From the NCBI GenBank assembly GCA_964486935.1, contig CAZAPG010000003.1, positions 62,001 through 126,000 of the forward strand: a stretch of 64,000 bases of DNA, in the 5' to 3' direction. Under the pieces are notes generated by a model. It worked only from the letters and a program-made list of their open reading frames with translations, searched no databases and had not been told where the DNA came from. Positions 1-8,399 of the stretch are shown piece by piece. The stretch's first letter is position 1. The number at the start of each line of letters is the position of its first letter. The position numbers were made by a program, and so were the translations under genes. This DNA is from CAZAPG01 sp964486935. GTDB lineage: Bacteria; Chloroflexota; Anaerolineae; 4572-78; J111.

Positions 1-2223
1 CAGCTCGATGGTAGTTGGCGCCTGGGATGAGACTAAACGGTGTTTAAGTAATTTAAATGCTCTGGCGCGATGTTCAGGGGGCGTAAAATGGGTAATGTGC
101 ATACCAATAATCTCGTCAAGTTGGTAGCCGGTTGATTTTAAGACGACTTTGTTGGCGCTGCTGATTTTAAAGTTGCTATCTATGGTAAAGATAAAATCAT
201 TGGCGTTGTCAAACAAATCGCGGTAATTGGCTTCGGCGGCGCGAGTTTCTTCAAACAGGCGGGCATTTTGAATGGCGATAGCAGCCTGATTAGCAAACAA
301 CAGGAGCGTTTGCTCATCTTCTTCGCTAAAGGCGTCAACCTTGGTTAAACTGTCGATGTTAATTGAACCCAGCACATCATCGCCGGCGTATAAGGGCGCC
401 TGCAAACTGCATTTGATTTCGTCAATGCGCCCTGCCTTGAAAATCTGTTCGGTATTAAGCGAAAATACTTTTTGAGCCATTTCTTTAAGTTGCTCATTGG
501 TAACGCGTTCCACTTTTTTCGGGACAGGTTGGAGTTCTAAAAACTCTTTTTGGGTAATGGCAAAATGTTGTAACACGTCCATATCGTAGCCAACGGCGGC
601 GGCAAAAACAAATTTGTCACCTTTGGGCACAATCAGGCTGCCGGCATCGGCATTGGGCATAACCTCGATGGCCCGCTCGATAATCCGCTGAAACAGAATT
701 TCCGGCTTCAACTCCGAGCTTAAATCGGCAAATACATCCAGCAGGGCCTGCTGCTGACTGGCCAGCCGGTGTTCTTTTTGATAAAGCTGGGCATTTTCAA
801 GGGCTACGGCCAGTTCAGCGGCAATGGCGCTGAACAAACGCAGGTCTTCCTGGTCAAAGGCGTTGAGCCGGGGGCTTTCGGCGTTGAGCACGGCGGCAAC
901 CTTTTTGTTAAGCAGCACCGGCACGCACATCTGCGATTGCGTATCGGCGGCCAGTTCAAAGTAGTGCTCTGCTTCTTTAACATTGGGCGTGAGCAGCGGC
1001 CTGCCGGTACGGACAACCCAGCCTACGGCGCTGCCATCTACGGGGATGTATAGTTTGCCATTGTTTATTTCAAAGCCAATGGTAGCCGGATGAGAGGTAA
1101 TAATGGCGCCATCTTTTGAGGGTAAAAAGAAGCCCAGCCGCTCTATGCCCAGGGTGCGGTGCAGGGCTTCGATGGTGCCGGTCAGCACCCGGTTAAAATC
1201 CAGCGATGAGGCAGCCGCGACCATTACCTCTTGCAGCACGCGGGCTTCGGCCAGACGGCGGGTAATTTCATCATACAGCCGGGCGTGTTCAATAGCTACG
1301 GCGGCCTGGGCGGCCATTGTTTCGCCCAGGCGCAGTTCATTTTGGCTGGTGGCCTCGATGGGCTGCAATCGCCCAATTTCAACCAGGCCAATAACCTGCC
1401 GGCGGTAGATGAGGGGCATCAGAAATAGGGCCTGAACCCCCAGCTTTTCCAGCCATTCTGCCTGTTTTTCTGAAATGGGCGCTGAATTGGCTTCTAAATA
1501 AACCGAATTTTTAGACCTTAAAATAGAGAGGGGAAATTCAGCCGGGGTCAAGGTTCGACACGCAAGGTTGGGGCGCTTTACCCCTGGCCCGGCATAACAT
1601 TGCATTACTTCCAGTTTGTTTTCAGAGATATCCCAGCGGGAGATGATGCACAAATCTGCTTTAAGGGCTTCAACCATCTGGCGGCTCACCGCATCGAGGA
1701 CAGTATCGAGCGCCAGGTCTGAGGTAACAATGGCCATTGCCTCAAAAAGCAGAGCCTGCTCCTCGGATTGCTGGCGCGTTTGGGCTAAGAGACGCGCATT
1801 TTCAATAGCCAGAGCGGCGTGGTCGGCAATAACGGTTAAAATTTTCAGGCCGGTCTCGCTCATATAATCCTGGCGCATATTCATCAACTCGATGACGCCA
1901 ATGGTGTGCCCCTCGGCCCGCAATGGAACGCACATAATAGATTTGGTGTGAAAGCCGCTTTCTTTATCAATTTCCTGATAAAAACGGCTATCCTGGGTAA
2001 CGTCGGGGATTAGCGCCGGTGTTTCATGCGAGGCAACCCAACCTATAACGCCTTTGTCGATGGGCAAACTCAAACCTCTCACCGCATCGGCGCCTGCGCC
2101 CACGGCTGCCCTGATGACAATCTCTTTTCCCCCCGGTTCTACCAGAGCCACCGATCCCGCTTCGGCTTCGAAAATTTCGTTGGTGCTGGTAATAACCTTG
2201 CTAAGAATCTCTTGCATATCCAT
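1..2223 (-). CDS. Multi-GAF/PAS sensor protein, C-terminus beyond window
   Basis: The frame is open from an ATG at 2223 to base 1, giving 741 visible residues; the C-terminal end lies outside the window. Reading the minus strand shows four successive GAF-like modules (roughly residues 5-125, 135-300, 305-465 and 475-625). Each ends in the usual helix with an 'ALAIENARL'-type signature (for example AVAIEHARLYDEI, AVALENAQLYQKEH, AIAIQNARLFEET). A PAS domain starts near residue 635 (ANYRDLFDNANDFIFTIDS). GAF and PAS domains bind small ligands or cofactors and gate an output domain, which is not visible; a histidine kinase or SpoIIE phosphatase would be usual. No membrane segment is seen, so it is probably cytosolic. 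An in-frame ATG at 2217 is an alternative start. AGAGGTG lies about 14 bases before 2223. The neighbouring divergent kinase suggests a shared signalling locus. Confidence 0.85.
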   Translation of the reverse strand, partial: MDMQEILSKVITSTNEIFEAEAGSVALVEPGGKEIVIRAAVGAGADAVRGLSLPIDKGVIGWVASHETPALIPDVTQDSRFYQEIDKESGFHTKSIMCVPLRAEGHTIGVIELMNMRQDYMSETGLKILTVIADHAALAIENARLLAQTRQQSEEQALLFEAMAIVTSDLALDTVLDAVSRQMVEALKADLCIISRWDISENKLEVMQCYAGPGVKRPNLACRTLTPAEFPLSILRSKNSVYLEANSAPISEKQAEWLEKLGVQALFLMPLIYRRQVIGLVEIGRLQPIEATSQNELRLGETMAAQAAVAIEHARLYDEITRRLAEARVLQEVMVAAASSLDFNRVLTGTIEALHRTLGIERLGFFLPSKDGAIITSHPATIGFEINNGKLYIPVDGSAVGWVVRTGRPLLTPNVKEAEHYFELAADTQSQMCVPVLLNKKVAAVLNAESPRLNAFDQEDLRLFSAIAAELAVALENAQLYQKEHRLASQQQALLDVFADLSSELKPEILFQRIIERAIEVMPNADAGSLIVPKGDKFVFAAAVGYDMDVLQHFAITQKEFLELQPVPKKVERVTNEQLKEMAQKVFSLNTEQIFKAGRIDEIKCSLQAPLYAGDDVLGSINIDSLTKVDAFSEEDEQTLLLFANQAAIAIQNARLFEETRAAEANYRDLFDNANDFIFTIDSNFKISSANKVVLKSTGYQLDEIIGMHITHFTPPEHRARAFKLLKHRLVSSQAPTTIEL

Positions 2224-2252
2224 AGAAAGTTGCACACCTCTGAATTGTTCAG

Positions 2253-2281
2253 ATTGTAACAGAGCTATTTAATTTAAGCAA
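2253..2281 (-). promoter_or_regulatory. Sigma70-type promoter for the GAF/PAS sensor gene
   Basis: On the minus strand TTGCTT (2281-2276) and TACAAT (2258-2253) are separated by 17 bases. A transcript would start near 2246, about 23 bases before the ATG at 2223. Confidence 0.55.
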
Positions 2282-2314
2282 TGACCTATTGATACTGTCA
2301 TCTTGAAAAATTTT

Positions 2315-2343
2315 TTGACACCCCGGTGCGATGTTGCTATATT
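2315..2343 (+). promoter_or_regulatory. Sigma70-type promoter for the Ser/Thr kinase gene
   Basis: TTGACA (2315-2320) and TATATT (2338-2343) are separated by exactly 17 bases. This leaves an untranslated leader of about 90 bases before the ATG at 2440. It is arranged divergently with the sensor-gene promoter, about 35 bases away. Confidence 0.6.
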
Positions 2344-2439
2344 AAAGCTATCTCTAACTTTTCGCCTTGTGTTTTCCCCAAATGCTGATGTAAAATGTTT
2401 TAACCGGCTTTTATTTAGAGGCAGCAAACGAGTTGAAAT

Positions 2440-3765
2440 ATGTCCGCAGCAACAGACCTGGTTGGCCATTACCTTGGCGGTTATAAACTGGTCGAGATTA
2501 TCGGTTCCGGCTCAATGGCTACGGTCTTTAAAGCCTACCAACCCACTTTAGAACGTTGGGTAGCGGTTAAGGTATTGCATTACCAGGAATCCAGCGCTCT
2601 GATTCGCTTTGAGCGAGAGGCCAAAGCCATTGCCCTGTTGCGGCATCGCAACATTTTGATTGTGTATGAATATGGCAAAGAGGGGGATTGGCCTTACATT
2701 GTAATGGAATACGTTCCGGGGGGAACCCTTGGCGACCAGCTTGCGGGCCAGCCAATGTTTTGGTCCAGAGCGATTAATTTGATTATCCCGGTGGCCGAGG
2801 CGTTGTGGCACGCCCACGGCCAGGGGATTATTCACCGGGATGTCAAGCCGTCTAATATTTTGTTGCCCCAACCCGATTGGCCGCTGCTGGCCGATTTTGG
2901 GCTGGTTAAATTGCCGTCTGTTAAACAAGAAGTAACCCGCGCCGGTATGTCGATAGGAACCCCCGCTTACGTTGCCCCGGAGCAGGCGCGCGGCGCAGGG
3001 GTTGAGTTTCGCTCTGATATGTACTCGCTGGGCGTAATTTTGTTTGAAATGGTCACGGGCCGGCTGCCTTTTAATTACGCCAACCCCAACAAAATGCTTC
3101 TGGCGCAAATTTCCGAGCCGCTGCCCTCGCCGCGAGAGTTCAACTCCGAATGCCCTCCCGGGCTTGAAGAAATTATCATCACCGCCTTGCAAAAAACGCC
3201 TCAAGAGCGTTACAAAGATATGGGGCAAATGATTGCGGCGTTGCGCAATGAAATAACGCCCTCGTTAAGCCCGCCGCAAACTTTTTACGACCCGCCGGCC
3301 CGCAATTCAAAAGAAAGACAGCAAACTCGCCTGTTCAGAACGGATATAAAAAAAGGGACAACGCAAGCCTCTCCTCAATTTACAACGCCGCCGCCAGACC
3401 TGCCCTTGCCCACGGGCGCAGAAGCGCCGGTCTCGCTGTTTGAAGCTAAAATTCTCATCGCCGATAAAAATACAACCCTGAACCTTCCAGAAAAAGAGAC
3501 CATAATTATTGGGCGCACTCACCGCGATACTATTGCCGATATCGATTTGGGGCCTTACGGCGCGGCGCAGGTTGGCGTTTCTCGCCATCACGCCCGGCTT
3601 ATGCGGCGCGGCAGCCAGTGGTTTATTGATGATATGGGCAGCTTAAACGGAACCTTTGTCAACGAAACCCCGCTCAAATCGGGCGCGCCAATGCCCCTGA
3701 AAAATGGCGATTTAATCCGCTGTAGCCACATGTCGCTTATTTTTTTGATTTTCCCCAAAGCCTAA
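2440..3765 (+). CDS. Hanks-type Ser/Thr protein kinase with C-terminal FHA domain
   Basis: This 441-residue protein has a full kinase domain at about residues 12-270. Visible motifs are a glycine-rich loop (GSGSMATVFKA), the ATP lysine in VAVKVL, the catalytic loop HRDVKPSNILL, the DFG motif in DFGLVKL, and GTPAYVAPEQARG. After a proline-rich linker, a forkhead-associated domain occupies about 335-440, with the phosphothreonine-binding signature (IIIGRTH, VSRHHARL, GSLNGTFVNE). FHA domains dock phosphothreonine peptides, so the protein can probably bind its own or partner phosphosites. No transmembrane segment or PASTA domain is present, so it should be cytosolic. The ATG is preceded by only a weak ribosome site (GAGTTGAA). 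Divergent transcription from a GAF/PAS sensor suggests a joint signalling role; the substrate is unknown. Confidence 0.93.
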   Translation: MSAATDLVGHYLGGYKLVEIIGSGSMATVFKAYQPTLERWVAVKVLHYQESSALIRFEREAKAIALLRHRNILIVYEYGKEGDWPYIVMEYVPGGTLGDQLAGQPMFWSRAINLIIPVAEALWHAHGQGIIHRDVKPSNILLPQPDWPLLADFGLVKLPSVKQEVTRAGMSIGTPAYVAPEQARGAGVEFRSDMYSLGVILFEMVTGRLPFNYANPNKMLLAQISEPLPSPREFNSECPPGLEEIIITALQKTPQERYKDMGQMIAALRNEITPSLSPPQTFYDPPARNSKERQQTRLFRTDIKKGTTQASPQFTTPPPDLPLPTGAEAPVSLFEAKILIADKNTTLNLPEKETIIIGRTHRDTIADIDLGPYGAAQVGVSRHHARLMRRGSQWFIDDMGSLNGTFVNETPLKSGAPMPLKNGDLIRCSHMSLIFLIFPKA

Positions 3766-3766
3766 T

Positions 3767-3895
3767 TTGTACGAGCCGTCTTCGGCCAAACAGGGAATTT
3801 ATCTCACGCCAAGAACGTTAAGCTCGCCAGGAAAAATTATTTAAAACTTTGCGCCCTTTGCGTCTTTGCGAGAAATTTTCTTGCTCAATGTACAA
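3767..3895. repeat. Intergenic repeat-like element with CTTTGCG repeats and short terminal inverted repeats
   Basis: The spacer between the kinase and nadE stops is bounded by TTGTAC (3767-3772) and its reverse complement GTACAA (3890-3895). Inside lies the degenerate tandem 'CTTTGCGccCTTTGCGtCTTTGCGag' (about 3848-3872) and a near-palindrome around 3868-3884. Sequences of this CTTTGCG type recur between genes of many environmental bacteria. It could act as a weak bidirectional terminator or be a miniature mobile element; no transposase is present. Confidence 0.35.
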
Positions 3896-3920
3896 GAATT
3901 TGGGTGCTAACCCGGATACT

Positions 3921-5459
3921 TTACCGCCGGGTAATGGGCATTAACCGCCCGGTGCCAAAAGCCTTTTCACTCACCTTTAGCACAACCCCCATTTGCCACC
4001 GTTTATGCTCAGAGCGCCGCAGCGCGGGGTTGCTGCCGTGCTGACGCACCAGTTGTTCCATTGCCGGGGCAACTTTTGGGTAATCAAACGGGTCTACCTG
4101 ATTGGGGCGCAACTCTGCCGAGGGGGGGCGCTCCAGCGTAAAAGCGGGGATGACTTGCTGGGTAGCGTTAATCCAGTGGGCCAGGGCCACTACCTGCGGT
4201 TTGGTTACATCGGCAATGGGACACAGAGCGCCGGCCATATCGCCGTAGAGCGTGGCGTAGCCCAGGGCCAGCTCGGTTTTGTTGCTGGTATTCAACAGCA
4301 TCCCGCCGTACCGGTTGACAAAACTCATCAAAATCATTGCCCGCAGCCGGGCCTGCGCATTTTCGGCAGTAGTTCCGGCGGCCAGCAAGTCGCCCAGCGT
4401 TGACTCGGCGGCGGCGTGCAGCGGCTCCAGGGCGACCACCTCAAAGCCAATGCCCAACGCTCCGGCCAGTTGGCGGGCGCATTCAGTGGAGCGCGGGTCG
4501 CTATAGCGAGAGGGAATGGCGACGCCCGTAACCCGTTTGGCCCCTAACGCCTGGGCAGCAATAACCGCCACCACCGCCGAGTCGACCCCGCCCGATAGCC
4601 CCACGAAGGCGCGCTCCAGCCCGTTTTTGCGGGCAAAATCTCGCGCGCCCAGCACCAGCGCCCGAAAAAGCTCTTCCTCGTCCGCCAGCGATTCGGGGGT
4701 CATCGCTTTCGGCTCCGCCGGCGGCAGGTCAACCACCTGCACCGCCTCTTCAAACGCGGCCAGTTGGGCGGTTAGCTCTCCCTGCCGGTTAAGGGCAAAG
4801 CTGCGGCCATCAAAAATTAACTCATCGGTAGCGCCGCAAAGGTTGACATACAGCAGCGGGCAGTTGTGGCGGCGGGCGTGGCGCAGCCGCCGGGCCATTA
4901 CCTGTTGGCGGTAAGGCGAGGCCGATATGCAGACCAGCAACTCGGCCCCGGCGGCCAGCAGTTCGGCGGGGGGGTGAAGGTTGTACCCTTCGTCCCATAA
5001 ATCCTCGCAAACCAAAAAGCCAACCCGCCGGCCGGCAATGGCAACCGGCGGCAGCGGCGGGCCAGGAATAAACCAGCGCGGCTCAAAAAAAACATCGTAG
5101 GCGGGCAGCAGCCGTTTGGCCGCTACCAGTTGGCTTTTGCCGCCGGTTAACAGCAGGGCGGCGTTGTACAGGCCGGGGTGCTGCGGCGGGCAATAGTTGG
5201 CGGGAGCCAGGCTGCCCACCACTACGGGCGGGCCGCCGGCGGCCCGCCGGGCCAAATCTGCTGTGGCTTCAAATACAGCCTGGCAAAAACCGGGGTCAAA
5301 CAAAATATCGCGGGGCGGGTAGCCGGGGATGACCATTTCCGGCAGCACTACCAAATCGGCCTGATGGCGGCGGGCCTGTTGGATAGCCTGCCAGCAGCGC
5401 TCAACGTTGTTTTCCAAATCGCCCACGCAGGGGTTAATCTGGGCCAGCGCCACCTTCAT
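3921..5459 (-). CDS. nadE: Glutamine-dependent NAD+ synthetase
   Basis: At 512 residues this is the two-domain form. An N-terminal nitrilase-fold glutaminase (about 1-235) releases ammonia from glutamine. A C-terminal ATP-dependent synthetase (about 245-512) amidates nicotinic acid adenine dinucleotide to NAD+, the last step of NAD synthesis in the cytosol. Glutaminase triad regions are visible as LVVLPEMVIPGYPP (Glu), AAKRLLPAYDVFFEPRWF (Lys) and FLVCEDLWDEGY (Cys). The synthetase pyrophosphatase loop is FVGLSGGVDSAVV. The C-terminal half shows NTSNKTELALGYATLYGDMAG and the PSAELRPNQVD segment, both typical of NadE. The start overlaps the stop of the upstream gene by four bases (ATGA), so it is translationally coupled. 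It is the last gene of a leftward operon with an apparent operator at its promoter. Confidence 0.96.
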   Translation of the reverse strand: MKVALAQINPCVGDLENNVERCWQAIQQARRHQADLVVLPEMVIPGYPPRDILFDPGFCQAVFEATADLARRAAGGPPVVVGSLAPANYCPPQHPGLYNAALLLTGGKSQLVAAKRLLPAYDVFFEPRWFIPGPPLPPVAIAGRRVGFLVCEDLWDEGYNLHPPAELLAAGAELLVCISASPYRQQVMARRLRHARRHNCPLLYVNLCGATDELIFDGRSFALNRQGELTAQLAAFEEAVQVVDLPPAEPKAMTPESLADEEELFRALVLGARDFARKNGLERAFVGLSGGVDSAVVAVIAAQALGAKRVTGVAIPSRYSDPRSTECARQLAGALGIGFEVVALEPLHAAAESTLGDLLAAGTTAENAQARLRAMILMSFVNRYGGMLLNTSNKTELALGYATLYGDMAGALCPIADVTKPQVVALAHWINATQQVIPAFTLERPPSAELRPNQVDPFDYPKVAPAMEQLVRQHGSNPALRRSEHKRWQMGVVLKVSEKAFGTGRLMPITRR

Positions 5460-6349
5460 TGGAATTGCCCCGCCACGGCTTCAAGCAGGTTGAGCGCCTC
5501 CAGCACCGGGTCGCGTTGCAGGCATACGGCATCGCCCAGCATAAAAGTGCGGTAGCCCAGCGCCAGCAAAAAGGCGGCGTCGCCAATATCGGCGCTGGCG
5601 GGCACGGGATGCCGGGCCAGCGAGTCGAACAGGCGGCTGGCAACTACGGCCTGCGGGTCGGCAATGATAATATCGCGCAGCGCGTTGACAATTTGATGCG
5701 GGCGCGGCACCTCTACGTACAAATCACCCCTCGCGGCTACCAACCGCCCCTGGCTGTTTTTGTGGCGGCGGGCGTAATCAAGCCCGCGCTGGGTTTCTAT
5801 CTTGAGCATCACTTCGGCGTTGGGCAGCAGTTGCCTGACCTCGTCAACATCGGCGGGGCTTTCCACGTAAGAGAGCATCACCCGGGTGAGACCCGCTTCT
5901 CTCATAGCCGCCAGATAGGCCCGGTCGGTGGGGGTCAGCAAACCCTCTATTTTTAACGAGGGATGGACAATGTTAACCGACTCGCCGGGGCCGATGAGCC
6001 GGCGCGGGCCATCTTCAAGAATCAGGCGGTTGCCTGCAACGGCGGCGACCCGCGCGCATTCGGCGCCATCGGCAAAGAAGGCGTCAACCGGCGTGTCTAC
6101 CTGAATTGGGTGGCTCAGGTGAACTTCGGTGTAGGGTGGAATGGCCGCGCCAACAACTCGCAGTTGCCGCCCTTTCAAATCGACCCAGAGGGGCTGGCCC
6201 AGGGCTTGCAGCCGCTCCAGCGCCTCGGCCGGGCCGCCTCGCAGGGGCATTACCGTGTTGAGCCGCAGGCCGCACACCAGCGGATGCCGGGCTACCTCAT
6301 CCAGAAAGGGGGCGTATGGCGGTGCGGTCACAATAGCGCTAACTTTCAT
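5456..6349 (-). CDS. Short pyruvate-kinase-like barrel protein lacking the C-domain
   Basis: This 297-residue protein follows pyruvate kinase through its A and B domains. It has a substrate-binding RLN near residue 28 (CGLRLNTVMP) and a small inserted beta domain at about 55-130. The second half of the barrel has MLKIETQRGLDYA, the LVAARGDLYVEVP magnesium/active-site segment, QAVVASRLFDSL in place of the usual ATQMLESM, and SADIGDAAFLLALGYRTFMLG. It then stops, so the allosteric C-domain of ordinary pyruvate kinases (about 470 residues) is missing. The N-terminal TKI-type lysine is also not evident. It may be a pyruvate-kinase homologue with altered chemistry, or a member of the wider PEP/pyruvate barrel family. 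It lies between a vWA-protein gene and nadE in one operon, with a four-base overlap into nadE. Its actual substrate is unknown. Confidence 0.7.
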   Translation of the reverse strand: MKVSAIVTAPPYAPFLDEVARHPLVCGLRLNTVMPLRGGPAEALERLQALGQPLWVDLKGRQLRVVGAAIPPYTEVHLSHPIQVDTPVDAFFADGAECARVAAVAGNRLILEDGPRRLIGPGESVNIVHPSLKIEGLLTPTDRAYLAAMREAGLTRVMLSYVESPADVDEVRQLLPNAEVMLKIETQRGLDYARRHKNSQGRLVAARGDLYVEVPRPHQIVNALRDIIIADPQAVVASRLFDSLARHPVPASADIGDAAFLLALGYRTFMLGDAVCLQRDPVLEALNLLEAVAGQFQ

Positions 6350-6406
6350 AAGAGTCCCTTGAAAATAAAATTACACAGAGTTGCGGTGTGTCCCGCCGGG
6401 GATTGT

Positions 6407-7369
6407 TTAAATTTTCAGGGTGGCGCCGCAGTATCCGCAACTGAACATCCGGGCCGGGTTTAGGGGGATGGGGCCGCCGCAGCGCGGGCACTTCATTTCG
6501 ATGGGTTGGCTGATTTCGGCAACTTTGTCTTCGCTTTGGCGGGCGCGCATATTGTCCTGAAAATCGCCAAAGTGGCCCCAGGCGCGGGCAATCAGGCCCA
6601 TGGCATAATCAACGGCGCGCTGCTCGTCTTCAATGTGAAAGATTTTTTGTTCGGTGATGGCCTGGCCCCACTGCTGGTCTACCTGGTCGCCGGGCTTGCC
6701 GGTGGGGCGTCGCAAAAACCAGACATTCCAGTTTTGGCAGACCTGCTGCCAGGCCCTAATCGCGTCGATATCCCCTCTGTGGCCATCGCCCAGGTAATGG
6801 CTTATCTGGTCGGCGGGAATTTTGGGGTGCATGGGCGCGTCGCCAAATACAATCATAAAGGGGGTTTCTGAGACGTTGGGCGTTTCAACGTGGGTGTTGA
6901 CCCAGTGGGCAAACAGGCCGTAGCTTTCGGGGGCGTCGCCGCCGCCGCCCTCGCCGTAGAGCGAGCCGAGGAGCTGCTCCAGGTCAAACCCGCTGGCAAA
7001 GGTGGTCACTTGCAGCGGCCAGCGGTCGCAGCCGGCATCGCCAATGGCGGCAAAGCAAATTTCCAAATCCTCTCGATATTGCGACAGGGTGTTGTAAAGC
7101 AGGGGCAGGCGGTCGAAAATTTCAAAGGGCCAGCTGGCCATCGAGCCGGTGACATCCACGGCAACAATCAGCGGGTTGGGCGACTCGCTGCGAATGTGCT
7201 TGCGCGGGTCAATAATTTTTTCATTAGGGCCGCTTTTGCGGTTGTAGGTGCGGGGGCCGTGCGCTTTGGCCCGTTCGGCGGCAGTTTTGCGTTTGGTTGC
7301 GCCTTTGGCGCTGTAGCTGTATGGTGACGCGCCGTACCAGCCGCTGGTGTCTTCGTCCCAAGAATACAT
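6407..7369 (-). CDS. vWA-domain protein with C-terminal zinc ribbon
   Basis: This 320-residue protein starts at ATG 7369, chosen because AGGAGG lies four bases upstream; the frame extends 26 codons further but without a ribosome site. A von Willebrand A domain occupies about residues 65-265 and begins with a metal-dependent adhesion motif DVTGS (LIVAVDVTGSMASWPFEIF). It includes a glycine-rich stretch GEGGGGDAPES and the strand FMIVFGDAPMH. The last 30 residues form a zinc ribbon with two CxxC pairs (CPRCGG, CGYCGA). No signal peptide or membrane helix is seen, so it is intracellular. The first 60 residues are basic and rich in Ala, Lys and Arg. Such proteins often work with MoxR-type ATPases as chaperones, but none is nearby. 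It is the first gene of the operon ending in nadE; its role there is unknown. Confidence 0.8.
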   Translation of the reverse strand: MYSWDEDTSGWYGASPYSYSAKGATKRKTAAERAKAHGPRTYNRKSGPNEKIIDPRKHIRSESPNPLIVAVDVTGSMASWPFEIFDRLPLLYNTLSQYREDLEICFAAIGDAGCDRWPLQVTTFASGFDLEQLLGSLYGEGGGGDAPESYGLFAHWVNTHVETPNVSETPFMIVFGDAPMHPKIPADQISHYLGDGHRGDIDAIRAWQQVCQNWNVWFLRRPTGKPGDQVDQQWGQAITEQKIFHIEDEQRAVDYAMGLIARAWGHFGDFQDNMRARQSEDKVAEISQPIEMKCPRCGGPIPLNPARMFSCGYCGATLKI

Positions 7370-7472
7370 GATGCCTCCTGTTGTGAGCTTTGACTGCCGG
7401 CAACCGACCACTGACCACCGCAACTGTATGTTGGAGCCACGATGCAATTTGCCGACAGCCTTAGGGTGGATA

Positions 7473-7491
7473 TAGTGTAAAAACTACACTA
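7473..7491. promoter_or_regulatory. Palindromic operator candidate at the vWA-nadE operon promoter
   Basis: A perfect inverted repeat TAGTGTA-N5-TACACTA lies immediately downstream of the -10 box of the leftward promoter and covers the likely transcription start. A further half-site, TTACACTAAG (7523-7532), sits just upstream of the -35 box, so the 9-mer TACACTAAG occurs twice, 39 bases apart. A repressor bound here would block the promoter. The presence of NAD-synthesis genes on both sides suggests a NAD-responsive regulator such as NrtR, but this assignment is an inference. Confidence 0.55.
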
Positions 7492-7520
7492 AGAATACCA
7501 CGGAACGCACTTTTTGTCAA
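7492..7520 (-). promoter_or_regulatory. Strong sigma70-type promoter of the vWA / PK-like / nadE operon
   Basis: On the minus strand TTGACA (7520-7515) and TATTCT (7497-7492) are separated by 17 bases. It is flanked on both sides by TACACTA-type half-sites. The predicted leader to the ATG at 7369 is about 115 bases. Confidence 0.6.
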
Positions 7521-7555
7521 TATTACACTAAGTTGGTCTGATAATTCGCCTGATC

Positions 7556-8158
7556 TTACTCGTTCGATTCGTCCCGGTCTCGATGGCTAACGATGGTCTC
7601 CAGGGCCAGCGTTTCCAGGCCAAATTCCCGGCGAAAGCGGGCGTCAAGCCCATTTTTTACAATATATTGGGCAATGGCCGGCGGAACCAGCGCCTGCCAG
7701 CCATCGCCACGGGCCATCTCTCGCCGCACCATGGTACCATCGAGCGGAATTTTTTCATCATCCTGGACCAGTTCCACCGGCCTGAGAATGGGGTAATCCT
7801 GACTCATTAAGCTGGCTACATAAGGGTTGTCCGTAACAAATGCATCAAGCGGGCCAAGCAGTCGGGTTATCATTTGCCGCCAGCGGGGGCCATCGTCAAG
7901 GTCGGGGATGGGGATGAGCTGGTAATTTTCAAAATCGGCCAGGGCCAGCCGAATCATATCGGTGGTTTCGGCCAGGGTGAAGGGGTTGCGGGCGTTGTAA
8001 CGATTGGCGCTGCCGATACCAATCAACGCTTCGGTAGCGCAGCGGCACAGAGCGCGCAAAACCGGCGCGTGCCCAAGGTGAACCGGCCGCCACCGGGCCA
8101 CCATGCCAACTCGATTGAAACGCTGTGTGGAATTGTCAGCCTGGGTTAAAGCTGTCAT
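7556..8158 (-). CDS. Nicotinamide-nucleotide adenylyltransferase-like protein
   Basis: This 200-residue cytidylyltransferase-fold protein shows the nucleotidyltransferase signature GMVARWRPVHLGHAPVL near residue 20, whose HxGH motif positions the adenylyl transfer. The second signature is a TMVRREMARG segment near 140, in the place of the ISSTxxR motif. Together with its length and AFVTDNPYVASL, this fits the NadM-type NMN adenylyltransferases, which join ATP and NMN to give NAD+ in the cytosol. The start at 8158 is preferred because a -10 box lies about 37 bases upstream; the frame continues another 68 codons through that promoter. It lies just upstream of the nadE operon on the same strand, across the operator spacer. 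Pantetheine-phosphate or other adenylyltransferases are the main alternatives. Confidence 0.72.
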   Translation of the reverse strand: MTALTQADNSTQRFNRVGMVARWRPVHLGHAPVLRALCRCATEALIGIGSANRYNARNPFTLAETTDMIRLALADFENYQLIPIPDLDDGPRWRQMITRLLGPLDAFVTDNPYVASLMSQDYPILRPVELVQDDEKIPLDGTMVRREMARGDGWQALVPPAIAQYIVKNGLDARFRREFGLETLALETIVSHRDRDESNE

Positions 8159-8194
8159 TTGGAAAAATCCGGGTGACTTGCAGGTTACGGATTC

Positions 8195-8222
8195 ATTATA
8201 CCTCAGCTTTGGGCCGGGGCAA
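8195..8222 (-). promoter_or_regulatory. Promoter for the NMN-adenylyltransferase-like gene
   Basis: On the minus strand TTGCCC (8222-8217) and a consensus TATAAT (8200-8195) are separated by 16 bases, with about 30 bases of leader before the ATG at 8158. Confidence 0.55.
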
Positions 8223-8275
8223 TAACCCAAAAGATTGATAGTCGCCCCCGCCTTAAAACTCGCTCTGGCGGGCTT

Positions 8276-8304
8276 TTGACTCCCATTCGTGTTTGAGTTA
8301 TGAT
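8276..8304 (+). promoter_or_regulatory. Promoter for the phosphomannomutase/phosphoglucomutase gene
   Basis: TTGACT (8276-8281) and TATGAT (8299-8304) are separated by 17 bases, divergent from the adenylyltransferase promoter. The leader to the ATG at 8400 is about 90 bases. Confidence 0.55.
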
Positions 8305-8399
8305 GGTGAGGCGCATCCAAAAAGCCGCAGTTCTTCAGCCCAAACCCACGCTGTATACACATTTAACTGCACAGCTAAATAACAAGGAGGAATCCAGCG

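Noticed and set aside
2548..3228. 226-codon minus-strand frame inside the kinase gene
   Set aside because: It lies entirely antisense to conserved kinase motifs and shows no domain.
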